A stretch of DNA of 64,000 nucleotides, taken from assembly GCF_900108185.1 (NCBI RefSeq), contig NZ_FNVA01000006.1, positions 310,001-374,000 of the forward strand. The letters run 5' to 3'. The notes beneath the pieces were generated by a model. It was not told the origin of the DNA and searched no databases. It saw only the letters and a program-made list of their open reading frames with translations. A program made the position numbers and the translations under genes. The stretch's first letter is position 1, and each line of letters begins with the position of its first letter. Shown here in pieces: positions 56,502 through 64,000 of this stretch. This DNA comes from Bryocella elongata. Its GTDB lineage: Bacteria > Acidobacteriota > Terriglobia > Terriglobales > Acidobacteriaceae.

Positions 56502-58282
56502 CCAAGGCGACGGTTCAGCGTGAGCGGAAGACACGCCGCGCTGCCGAAGCCACGCCCCGCAAGCCCAGGGAGCCACGCAAGCCGAAGGTTCACCCCGCCG
56601 AGCAATACCTCCGGGACATCGTCGACGGCAAGATCGTCGCCTCTAAGTTCGTTCGTCAGGCGGCCCGCAGGCACTTCCAGGACCTCGAGCACGGCTCCGA
56701 CCGGGGACTCAAGTTTGACCCCGAAGCGGCACAGCATTGCATCGACTTCTTTCCCGCCTTCCTTACGCACCAGGAGGGCGAGTTCGCCGGCAAGCCGTTC
56801 CACCTCACGCCCGATCAGCAGGCGAAGGTGTGGATCGTCTATGGCTGGCAGCGCTGGTCGGAAGAGCGCAACCGGTACATCCGGCGCTTTCAGTTTGTCT
56901 ACAACGAGGAGGGACGAGGTAACGGCAAGTCGATGTTCGTCTCAGGCCTCTGCCTGTACGAACTCATCGCCTTCGGAGAAGTCGGTGCGTGGGTCTACTC
57001 CGCGGCCACCGATAAGAAGACGGCGCGCCTGGTGTGGGACACCGCCGCGCAGATGGTCCAGAGCAATCCCGAGCTGCGGGAGCTCATCGAAAAGCGTGCT
57101 GGCATCGCCAACATGCACGTTCCGGGGACTGCGGCCAAGTTTGAGGCTGTCGCTTCGGACAGCGATAACCTGCTGGGTCTGCGGCCGCAGTTCACGTCGC
57201 TCGATGAGCTTCATGTGCATGCCAACTCCGGCGTCTGGGATGTCTTCGAGTCCGCCATGGGCAAGCGCGTCGAGCCGCTGCTCTGGGCTATCACCAACTC
57301 CGGCTACGATCGCAACTCGGTCTGCTGGCAGAAGCGCGAATACGCCATCAAGGTGCTGGATGCCGAGATCTCCGGCGATACCAGCTTCCGCAATGACACG
57401 TGGTTCGTATGGATCTGCGGCATCGACGACGAAGACGACTGGGAGGATGAAACCTGCTGGCGTAAGGCGAACCCCAACCTCGGCATCTGCGTATCGATGG
57501 ACGAGCTCCGGCAGAAGGCTGCCGTAGCGAAGGGTGATCCCTCTGCGCTCAACTCGTTCCTGCGCTTCCGGCTCTCGCGCTGGACGGAGGGCCACACCAC
57601 CTGGATGCCTATGGATCGGTGGGATGAGTGCGGTGGGACGCTCGACGAAGATGAGCTTGCAGGCCGGCATTGCATCGGTGCGCTCGATCTATCGACGACG
57701 ACGGATATCGCGCCGTTCTGCATGCTCTTTCCGCCCACTGAGGACGACGACCGGTGGGCCGTGTTGCTCAAGTACTTTCTTCCGAAGGAGAACCTCCAGG
57801 CCCGCGTCAAGCGCGATCGCGTGCCGTATGACGTCTGGGAGCGGGAGGGCCGCTTCATTCTTACGCCGGGCTCGGTCATCAACTACCAGGCCATGCGCAA
57901 GGAGATCAATCGCTGCGCGGAGAAGTTCGACCTCAAAGAGATCTGCTACGACCGTTGGAACTCCACGGATCTGGTGCGCAACCTCGAGGAAGACGGCTTC
58001 GAGATGGTCAAGTGGGGCCAGGGCTTCAACGATATGAACGCGCCGATGAAGCGCCTCATGGAGCTCGTCCTCGGTCGCGAGTTCAACCATGGCAACTGCC
58101 CCGTTCTGCGCTGGATGGCGCGCAACACGGTGGCCTATCTAGACCCCGCCGGCAACATCAAGCCGGACAAGGCGAAGTCGAAAGAGAAGATCGACGGCAT
58201 CGTCGCAACCATCATGGCCCTTGGCCGTGGCATGCAGGTCGCCGGGCCTCAGTACATCGATTCGGACGTGATCTACCTATGA
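56498..58282 (+). CDS. terL: Terminase large subunit
   Basis: 594 residues. ATPase domain with Walker A GRGNGKS near residue 150 and Walker B FTSLDELHV near 235; nuclease domain with Asp in GALDLSTTTDIAP near 395 and Asp in KEKIDGIVATIMALGR near the end. It matches the YmfN/Terminase_1-type packaging ATPases. It powers DNA translocation into the prohead. Adjacent small subunit and portal confirm the role. Confidence 0.94.
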   Translation: MTKATVQRERKTRRAAEATPRKPREPRKPKVHPAEQYLRDIVDGKIVASKFVRQAARRHFQDLEHGSDRGLKFDPEAAQHCIDFFPAFLTHQEGEFAGKPFHLTPDQQAKVWIVYGWQRWSEERNRYIRRFQFVYNEEGRGNGKSMFVSGLCLYELIAFGEVGAWVYSAATDKKTARLVWDTAAQMVQSNPELRELIEKRAGIANMHVPGTAAKFEAVASDSDNLLGLRPQFTSLDELHVHANSGVWDVFESAMGKRVEPLLWAITNSGYDRNSVCWQKREYAIKVLDAEISGDTSFRNDTWFVWICGIDDEDDWEDETCWRKANPNLGICVSMDELRQKAAVAKGDPSALNSFLRFRLSRWTEGHTTWMPMDRWDECGGTLDEDELAGRHCIGALDLSTTTDIAPFCMLFPPTEDDDRWAVLLKYFLPKENLQARVKRDRVPYDVWEREGRFILTPGSVINYQAMRKEINRCAEKFDLKEICYDRWNSTDLVRNLEEDGFEMVKWGQGFNDMNAPMKRLMELVLGREFNHGNCPVLRWMARNTVAYLDPAGNIKPDKAKSKEKIDGIVATIMALGRGMQVAGPQYIDSDVIYL

Positions 58283-58461
58283 CCCGAGAGCAAGAGAAAC
58301 TCCGCAAGCAGCTCATCGCCCTGGCTATATGCCTCGTGGGCCTCGCGCTCATCGTCCGTGGTGTCGCGCTCGCCTGGCGTCCTGGCGGGTTCATCGTGGC
58401 GGGCCTCTTTATCGCCCTGCCGGCACTTGCGATCGCGCGCGCAGCAGAACGGGAGAAGTAA
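58279..58461 (+). CDS. Small membrane protein between terL and portal
   Basis: 60 residues from ATG 58279 (overlaps the terL stop). Charged N terminus then two hydrophobic segments (LIALAICLVGLALIVRGVAL and GGFIVAGLFIALPALAIA). Stop is immediately followed by the portal start. Unknown; small membrane genes in this position occur in other phages. Confidence 0.55.
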   Translation: MTREQEKLRKQLIALAICLVGLALIVRGVALAWRPGGFIVAGLFIALPALAIARAAEREK

Positions 58462-60123
58462 TTGAGCCTCATCGAATCCATGTTCTCCGGCATGCGCATG
58501 CTCGCATCCGATGTCTCGGGCTCCGCCGGCGCCTATGACGACTTCTGGTATGAGCCCATCGGCGGTCGCAACAGCGCCGCCGGCATCCGCGTCTCGCCGG
58601 AGACCTCGAAGAAGCTCGGCGTCGTCATCGCGTGCGCTTCGTCACGCGGCAAGACCATCGCTATGCTCCCGTTCAAGGTGCGTCGGGATCTTCGCGGCGG
58701 CGGCAGCAAGGTCATCGCAAACCATCCGGTCTGGCGGCTCATCGCAAAGCGCCCGAACTCGTTCCAGACCCCCTATGACTTCCGCCTGATGCTGAACGCT
58801 CACGTGGATCTGCGCGGCAATGGCTATGCGGAGAAGGTGGGGAATGTCCAGGGCTATCCGGAGCAGTTGCTCCCGATGCATCCCGACCGCGTTCGCGTCG
58901 ATGTCATTCCAAAGACCGGAAGGCTGATCTACATCTACAACGATCCGCTGCTCAACAAAGAGCGTCGGCTCGTTCAGGAAGAGGTCTTTCACCTCCGCGA
59001 CTGGAGCGATAACGGTTACACCGGACAGTCGCGCATCACCATGGGGCTCGATCCCTTCGGTGTGGCCCTCGCGCGGCAGGATTACATGTCGCGGTGGTTC
59101 AAGAATGACGCTCGCACAGGCATCGTCTTCGCTGGAGGAGACTTCAAGGACGACGAGGCGAAAGAGAAGTGGGTTGAAAAGATGCGCGCGGGTGGCACGG
59201 GTGCCAACCGCGGCCGTCCCATGTGGACTCCGAAGGGCATGACGGTCTCCCAGATGGGAGTTACGCCTGTCGATTCCCAGCTCATCGAGGGGAAGAAGGT
59301 CTCCGACCAGGAGATCTGCTCGATCATGGGGGAGTATCCCCATGTCATCGGTATCGATGCCGGCAAGGCTGCAACCTACGCCTCTGTTGAGCAGTTCAAC
59401 ATCATGCGCGCGCAGAACGTCGTGCACCCCATGGTCATCATGTGGGAGCAGGCGGTGCAGCGCGATCTTCTGCTGGACGACGCCGAATATAGCCATCTTT
59501 CGATGGCCGCGCTCATGCGTGGCGACAACGCGACGCGCTTCGCTGGCTATGCGACCGCGATCGAACACGGTTGGCTCTCTCCGGACGATGTTCGCGAGCT
59601 GGAGGACCTCAATCCGATCGCGGATGGTGCGGGTAAGGTCTACTGGCGCCTGGCGGCGTTGCTGCCGTTGAAGCAGATTGAAGCGCCTGCCAAGCCGGAG
59701 CCAGCAGCAGGGGATGAATCGGACGATGACGACGCCCCGGAGGATGGCGCGGGAGGCGATTCCGATCCGAAGGCGATGAATCCCACAAAGCGCGCGCAGT
59801 TCGAGATGCTGGCGCTCTCCCAGGCGGAGCGTTGTGTGCGTCGCGAGACCGCTGAAGTCCGCAAGATGATCGATCGCCGCGCCGCCGGGTCGGAGGTCGC
59901 CGAGTTCTACACGAAGCATGCGGCGTGGATAGCTGAAATCTTCCATTTGAACGCGAAGATCTCTCTTGAAGTGCGGTCTGCCTGTGACGATCGCGGCCAG
60001 CAGCTGGCGATGCACCTCGCGGACGAGGATGACGAGTTCCTCGCTGCCGCGCAGGTGTGGGTTGAGCAGATTGCAGCAACCGAGCCCCGAAAGCTCGCGA
60101 AACTCGCCGTGGAGGGCATCTAG
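58462..60123 (+). CDS. Phage portal protein (HK97 family), TTG start
   Basis: 553 residues; the TTG at 58462 directly follows the upstream TAA with GGGAGAAG ahead. Portal features: KKLGVVIACASSRGKTIAMLPF, HPVWRLIAKRPNSFQT and the central wing/stem region with GDNATRFAGY. After about residue 415 there is an acidic linker (GDESDDDDAPEDG) and an unusual extra C-terminal helical domain of about 110 residues. It forms the dodecameric DNA gate. Confidence 0.9.
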   Translation: MSLIESMFSGMRMLASDVSGSAGAYDDFWYEPIGGRNSAAGIRVSPETSKKLGVVIACASSRGKTIAMLPFKVRRDLRGGGSKVIANHPVWRLIAKRPNSFQTPYDFRLMLNAHVDLRGNGYAEKVGNVQGYPEQLLPMHPDRVRVDVIPKTGRLIYIYNDPLLNKERRLVQEEVFHLRDWSDNGYTGQSRITMGLDPFGVALARQDYMSRWFKNDARTGIVFAGGDFKDDEAKEKWVEKMRAGGTGANRGRPMWTPKGMTVSQMGVTPVDSQLIEGKKVSDQEICSIMGEYPHVIGIDAGKAATYASVEQFNIMRAQNVVHPMVIMWEQAVQRDLLLDDAEYSHLSMAALMRGDNATRFAGYATAIEHGWLSPDDVRELEDLNPIADGAGKVYWRLAALLPLKQIEAPAKPEPAAGDESDDDDAPEDGAGGDSDPKAMNPTKRAQFEMLALSQAERCVRRETAEVRKMIDRRAAGSEVAEFYTKHAAWIAEIFHLNAKISLEVRSACDDRGQQLAMHLADEDDEFLAAAQVWVEQIAATEPRKLAKLAVEGI

Positions 60124-61242
60124 ATGCGTCAATACAGCGCCATTCTGGCCGCAATGCGCACCCAGCGCTGGGCCGTCATGCCCGAATATCTCGAAGGCAT
60201 CTATGCCGTGCTCGAGATGAAGGCGCTAGGCGGTTCCGCTTCGGCCGATACGCTCGCGAAGATCCAGGCTGAGACCGAGCTGCAGGCCGCGCGAGCGCAG
60301 AAGGTGCAGTCCGCGAGCACCGGATCGGTGGCCGTGCTGCCTCTCTATGGCCTCATCCTGCACCGAGGCTCGGCCATGGGTGACATGTGTGGCCCACAGG
60401 CGACCTCCACGATGCGTTTCCTGCGGCAGTACAAGGCCGCGGTGAGCGATCCGAACGTTACAGCCATCGTCATCGACGTCGACTCGCCTGGCGGCACGGT
60501 AGAGGGCGTGGACGAGCTTGCAACGGAGATCCGCAACTCGCGAGGCAAGAAACAGACCATCGCTTGCGTCAACATGCTCTGCGCGTCGGCCGCATACTAC
60601 GCCGTGGCTGGCGCGACGGAGATCGTCGCGAGCCCCAGCTCGAAGACGGGCTCCATCGGAGTCTATTGCGTGCATCAGGACGCCAGCGAGTGGTTCAAAA
60701 AGCAGGGAATCGCCAACACGCTGATCAAGTTCGGTGAAAACAAGGCCGAAGGCAACCCGTACGAGCCATTGTCCGACGCCGCGAAGCAGCACATTCAGGA
60801 CTCCGTCGATGAGGCTGGCGATGCCTTTGAGTCCGCAGTAGCTGCGGGCCGCAAGGTCTCAAAGAAGACCGTGCATGACACTTTCGGCCAGGGGCTATGT
60901 TTTGGGGCGAAACAGGCCCTGAAGCTCGGCATGGTCGATTCCATCGACACCTTCGATAACGTGCTGGCGCGCTTCGGCGTCTCGGTGGATTCGCCCAGCA
61001 CCCAGATGAGTACATTTCGCGAGCGGCTTGATAGCCAGAGCGCCGTAAAGAACTCCGCCGACGATAGCGACCTCACCGTCACCTGTACCTGCAGCTGCGA
61101 TCCCTGCGGTAATGGCGATTGCGACGGCTGCACCGTCACCGATTGCAGCGCGGACGGATGCACCTGCAGCTCGGCCAGCGCAAAGCACAGTGAGCGCAAG
61201 TCGAAGGCTCGCCAGCGTGAAATTGAGTTAGCCGCACTTTAG
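60124..61242 (+). CDS. S49-family head maturation protease with Cys-rich tail
   Basis: 372 residues. The signal-peptide-peptidase-like fold shows VIDVDSPGGTVEG, the nucleophile Ser in CASAAYY near 156 and the general-base Lys in SSKTGSIGV near 174. In HK97-type heads such proteases cleave scaffold and capsid N termini. Residues about 320-355 carry about a dozen cysteines (TCTCSCDPCGNGDCDGC), odd for a head protease. It follows the portal directly. Confidence 0.88.
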   Translation: MRQYSAILAAMRTQRWAVMPEYLEGIYAVLEMKALGGSASADTLAKIQAETELQAARAQKVQSASTGSVAVLPLYGLILHRGSAMGDMCGPQATSTMRFLRQYKAAVSDPNVTAIVIDVDSPGGTVEGVDELATEIRNSRGKKQTIACVNMLCASAAYYAVAGATEIVASPSSKTGSIGVYCVHQDASEWFKKQGIANTLIKFGENKAEGNPYEPLSDAAKQHIQDSVDEAGDAFESAVAAGRKVSKKTVHDTFGQGLCFGAKQALKLGMVDSIDTFDNVLARFGVSVDSPSTQMSTFRERLDSQSAVKNSADDSDLTVTCTCSCDPCGNGDCDGCTVTDCSADGCTCSSASAKHSERKSKARQREIELAAL

Positions 61243-61330
61243 ATCGGAATGCCTCCTCGGCCTCCGGGCAGGAGGATCGCCGAAGCGGGTTGCAGATCCT
61301 TCGCGAGGGGGCTGTAATCCGCGACACCTC

Positions 61331-61356
61331 AAGGCTCCGCTTCGGCGGGGCCTTTT
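61331..61356 (+). terminator. Hairpin between protease and capsid genes
   Basis: AAGGCTCCGC (61331-61340) pairs with GCGGGGCCTT (61345-61354), one G.T, TTCG loop, T tract. Terminator or RNA-processing site giving high capsid mRNA. Confidence 0.7.
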
Positions 61357-61481
61357 GCGTGCCCCGTGACATCACCGGCGGCCTAAGCCGCTGGTTTCGT
61401 GCGTTTGCAACGTGCGCCCCAAGGCGTGCCTGCCGCAGCGCGTTCCGTCAACTCCAACCCACGACCCCAGGAGGGGCCACG

Positions 61482-62777
61482 ATGAACATCAATGCACTGC
61501 GGCAGAAGATCGCATCCGAGCGCCAGAAGGCGCAGGCGATCCACGATAAGGCCGTCGCGGAAGGCAACCGCGACCTCACGGCGGAAGAGCGCACCGCCTA
61601 TACGGCGCACATTGCCTCAGCGATGCAGGCAAATGAGGATCTCACCGCGGCCCTCGCGCTGATGGAACTCGATCGCAACGCCGCTGGCGTGCAGGTCTCC
61701 GGCCCCGGCGCCGTCCAGGTCGGCCACAACAACGCGGAAGACAAGCCCTGGGAGTCCCTCGCGGAGTTCATGGCCGCCGTCCGCAACGAAAAGGTCAATG
61801 CGCATACCGCAGACGTCCGCATCAAGGCCGCTCTGGGTGGCAATGAGCTCGTCGATGCGGAAGGCGGCATCCTGGTGCCGGCGGAGTTCGCTCCGGACAT
61901 CATCCGGCGCACCTTCGCGGCCGATCCCGTGGCCAGCCGCTGCCGTCAGCAGCCCATGAGCTCCAATCGCCTCGTGATGAACGGTGCGACGGACGCAAGC
62001 CGAGCTGACGGCCAGCGTAACGGTGGTATCGCTTCGTTCTGGACGCGCGAGGCGAATCTGTACACCGGCAGCAAGCCGAAGTTCCGCGAGATGGCGCTGC
62101 AGGTTGACAAGCTCACGGTCCTCACCTACGCCACCGATGAGCAGCTCGAGGACGGTCCGGCCTGGAAGGCCTACGTCGATGCCGTGGTGCCGGACGAGTT
62201 CGGCTTCCGGGTCGGCGATGCCATCTTCAACAACCCCGGAAACGGCAGCGGTCCCATTGGCGTCGCCAAATCGCCCGCTATGCTGGCAATCGCCAAGGAA
62301 ACAGGCCAGACTGCCGCGACCATCGTTACGAAGAACGTCGAGAAGATGTATGCCCGCATGCCGAGTTATCTGCGTGCGGCTGCCGCCTTCTTCATCAACC
62401 AGGACACGGAAGATCAGCTCTGGGAGCTTACCCGCGGTTCTGGCACGGCCGTCGAGCTGCTCTATACACCTCCCGGCATGAGAGGGAACAACAACAGCTA
62501 CGGCGTGCTCCTCGGTCTGCCCGTCATCCCGATCGAATACGCGCAGACGGTTGGTACGCAGGGAGACATTACGCTCGCCAACTTCAACGAGTACATGCTG
62601 GGCAAGCGCGGCGGTGTCAAGGCGGATACCTCCATTCACGTCGCTTTCCTCACCGGCGAGCAGGCCTTCCGCTGGCAGATGCGTGTCGCCGGTCAGCCTC
62701 TCTGGGATAAGCCCGTCACCCCCAAGAACGGCACCAACCTCCAGTCGCCCTTCATCCAGCTCCAGACCCGCTCCTAA
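61482..62777 (+). CDS. Major capsid protein, HK97 fold
   Basis: 431 residues from ATG 61482 with GGAGGGG 5-9 nt upstream. Residues about 1-110 are the helical scaffold-like delta domain (LRQKIASERQKAQAIHDKA). The remainder has the HK97 signature style: GGILVPAEFAPDIIRR, NRLVMNG, ATDEQLEDGPAWKAYV and FFINQDTEDQLWEL. The upstream S49 protease presumably removes the delta domain. The adjacent intergenic hairpin may raise expression. Confidence 0.92.
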   Translation: MNINALRQKIASERQKAQAIHDKAVAEGNRDLTAEERTAYTAHIASAMQANEDLTAALALMELDRNAAGVQVSGPGAVQVGHNNAEDKPWESLAEFMAAVRNEKVNAHTADVRIKAALGGNELVDAEGGILVPAEFAPDIIRRTFAADPVASRCRQQPMSSNRLVMNGATDASRADGQRNGGIASFWTREANLYTGSKPKFREMALQVDKLTVLTYATDEQLEDGPAWKAYVDAVVPDEFGFRVGDAIFNNPGNGSGPIGVAKSPAMLAIAKETGQTAATIVTKNVEKMYARMPSYLRAAAAFFINQDTEDQLWELTRGSGTAVELLYTPPGMRGNNNSYGVLLGLPVIPIEYAQTVGTQGDITLANFNEYMLGKRGGVKADTSIHVAFLTGEQAFRWQMRVAGQPLWDKPVTPKNGTNLQSPFIQLQTRS

Positions 62778-62801
62778 GCGGAGCTGGCAATAGGAGAGAT
62801 C

Positions 62802-62826
62802 GCGGCGAGGCTCAACCCCTCGCCGC
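62802..62826 (+). terminator. Hairpin after capsid gene
   Basis: GCGGCGAGG (62802-62810) with CCTCGCCGC (62818-62826), 7-nt loop. Weak T tail; perhaps an mRNA stabiliser. Confidence 0.55.
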
Positions 62827-62877
62827 CTGGTCTTTGAACCTCTCACGGGCTCTCCGGAGCCGAAAGGACATCACCCC

Positions 62878-63354
62878 ATGGCGGGAGATCGTTTTTACGC
62901 AGCGCAGAGCGGCCACACGGCCCTTCTGCTGCCCCCTGTCGATGCCACCGGCGGCAAAGCCTCCGCGGCATTCAACTTCAGCATGTGGCGTCACGCCTCC
63001 ATCATCGTCGCGCTGGGCGTAACGGCAGCTGCTCCCACGGCCATCCTGCTCGAGGCCTGCACTGACGCCGCCGGCGACGGCGCCACGGCCATCCCCTTCG
63101 ACTACTACTCGCAGGAGACGGCCAATGGAGATGTGCTCAGCACACATCTGACCGCGACCGCGGCCGGCATCACGCCCAGCGGCAACGACAACATCTTCTA
63201 CCAGATCGAGATCGACGCGGACGCACTGCCCGCCGGCTCCAGCTACCTGCGGGTCCATATCACCGCCGGTGCGAACTCCACGCTGGCGACGGTGATCCTC
63301 GTCCTCTCTGAAGGCCGCTACGCCGGTGAGTCTTCGCCCACCGTCCTGGTCTAA
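62878..63354 (+). CDS. Putative phage head structural protein
   Basis: 158 residues. Small beta-rich protein: starts MAGDRFYAAQSGHTALLL, VALGVTAAAPTAILLEACTD, and a repetitive Ala/Thr-rich interior. Position between the capsid and the head-tail connector suggests a head decoration or minor head protein. No family assigned. Confidence 0.5.
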   Translation: MAGDRFYAAQSGHTALLLPPVDATGGKASAAFNFSMWRHASIIVALGVTAAAPTAILLEACTDAAGDGATAIPFDYYSQETANGDVLSTHLTATAAGITPSGNDNIFYQIEIDADALPAGSSYLRVHITAGANSTLATVILVLSEGRYAGESSPTVLV

Positions 63355-63363
63355 ACCACAACA

Positions 63364-63388
63364 CCGGGAGGGGCCTCGCTCCTCCCGG
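63364..63388 (+). terminator. Stem-loop before the connector gene
   Basis: CCGGGAGG (63364-63371) with CCTCCCGG (63381-63388), 9-nt loop, no T tract. Confidence 0.5.
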
Positions 63389-63442
63389 CAACTCAAGCGG
63401 GGCTTAGGCCCCTCCCCAATCCTTCCCGCTTAGCGAGCCCGC

Positions 63443-64000
63443 ATGTCCCTCATCTGCATCACGCCGCCGGCCGTCGAGCCCGTCACGCTCTACGACGCGA
63501 AGGTCCAGCTTGGCCTCGATCCCCGCGAAGATGCCGATCCCGTGCAGGCGCGTATCCTCTCGAGCCGCATCCGGCCACTCATCGCAACCGCGCGCGAGCT
63601 CGTCGAAGACGAGATCCACTGCGCACTCATCACCCAGACCTGGCGCTGGGCCCGCGATGGCTGGCCCTCGCGCAATATGCGCTACGGGCGTGAAGGCTAC
63701 TCGGAGCTCCTGCTGCCTAAGCCGCCCTTCCAGTCCATCGTGAGCTTCACCTATACCGACGTCTCTGGAGCGTCACAGGGCATGACCGACTGGGGCTACC
63801 AGCTCGTCGACCAGGGCGCCGGTCCACAGACGGCCCGCATCCTTCCGCCCTACGCCACGCCCTGGCCGCCGCTCCAGTGCGTACCCAACAACGTCATCGT
63901 CGAATTCATCTGCGGCTATGGCGATGCCCCGGCAGATCTTCCGATGAAGATCCGGCAGGCTCTGCTCTTCATCGTCCAGGATCTCTACGACAACGGCCCT
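63443..64000 (+). CDS. Head-tail connector (gp6-like), 3' end outside window
   Basis: 186 codons from ATG 63443 remain open to the right edge. The start VTLYDAKVQLGLDP and the helical repeats ARILSSRIRPLIATARELVEDE and KIRQALLFIVQDLYDN match gp6-type connectors, which complete the head after packaging. Tail genes should follow outside the window. Confidence 0.85.
   Translation, partial: MSLICITPPAVEPVTLYDAKVQLGLDPREDADPVQARILSSRIRPLIATARELVEDEIHCALITQTWRWARDGWPSRNMRYGREGYSELLLPKPPFQSIVSFTYTDVSGASQGMTDWGYQLVDQGAGPQTARILPPYATPWPPLQCVPNNVIVEFICGYGDAPADLPMKIRQALLFIVQDLYDNGP

Larger units (their letters stand above)
37457..64000. mobile_element. Tailed-phage prophage, left part (continues past window)
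   Basis: Begins at the tRNA-Met 3' end and contains integrase, AlpA-like regulator, divergent control region, early genes, replication-type gene with iterons, endolysin, HNH, terminase small and large subunits, portal, S49 protease, HK97-type capsid and a head-tail connector, all in one consistent order. Tail genes and attR must lie to the right. The head proteins are of the HK97-type fold and S49 protease system, as in siphoviruses. Confidence 0.93.

Noticed and set aside
37457-64000. attR within the window
   Set aside because: No second copy of the tRNA 3' end was seen, and tail genes are missing, so the prophage must continue to the right.

Overview
The window is a high-GC bacterial chromosome segment whose gene content and order suggest an acidobacterium of the Terriglobales/Acidobacteriaceae type (Granulicella, Terriglobus or Edaphobacter relatives). 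This placement is inferred from protein flavour and context, because there is no rRNA or other marker here. About 37.4 kb is ordinary chromosome. The remaining 26.5 kb is the left part of a tailed-phage prophage that runs off the right edge.

Chromosomal layout. 1-2.9 kb: uronate catabolism (kdgK partial, kduI, kduD) with a Tat-exported cupin protein. 2.9-8.7 kb: a diguanylate cyclase, a histidine phosphatase, an orphan ABC ATPase, an OmpA-family envelope protein and a secreted GH79-like glycosidase. 8.8-16.3 kb: a leftward arginine operon, argR-argC-argB-argD-argF-argH plus a GNAT acetyltransferase that probably makes N-acetylglutamate. A TTGACA-17-TATACA promoter overlapped by two ARG boxes 3 bp apart precedes argR. 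16.5-21.1 kb: gltB, carrying an in-frame insertion that contains a heptamer repeat. 21.3-22.3 kb: a PIN-domain gene. 22.5-31.3 kb: a DUF4139 secreted protein, an M16 peptidase, two TPR proteins, rlmN, a hypothetical gene, a DoxX-like membrane protein and a YvcK/CofD-like protein. 31.5-37.3 kb: an aminotransferase, manC, a phosphohexomutase, a HAD phosphatase and kdsB, which together supply nucleotide sugars and Kdo for the envelope.

Prophage. It begins at the 3' end of a tRNA-Met(CAU) gene (37380-37456), followed by a P4-type integrase. A mainly leftward accessory region comes next (AlpA-like regulator, membrane proteins, a HIRAN protein, a 59-residue secreted peptide), then a divergent control region near 43.0 kb with palindromic operators. 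A rightward early region of mostly overlapping small genes follows (winged-helix protein, ParB-like protein with a histone-like tail, XRE regulator, a replication-type HTH protein with 22-bp iterons inside its gene). Lysis genes (a lambda-R-type endolysin and membrane partners), HNH, terminase small and large subunits, portal, S49 protease, HK97-type capsid, a structural protein and a partial head-tail connector complete the window.

The most unusual signal is a set of tandem 7-nt repeats scattered through the chromosomal part. Each array has its own heptamer and the period is almost always 7. Two arrays are arranged as inverted arms and two lie inside coding sequence (argH 3' end, gltB). I found none in the prophage. 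Second is the iteron array inside the putative replication gene, and third is the operator and RBS-hairpin architecture of the leftward prophage operon.
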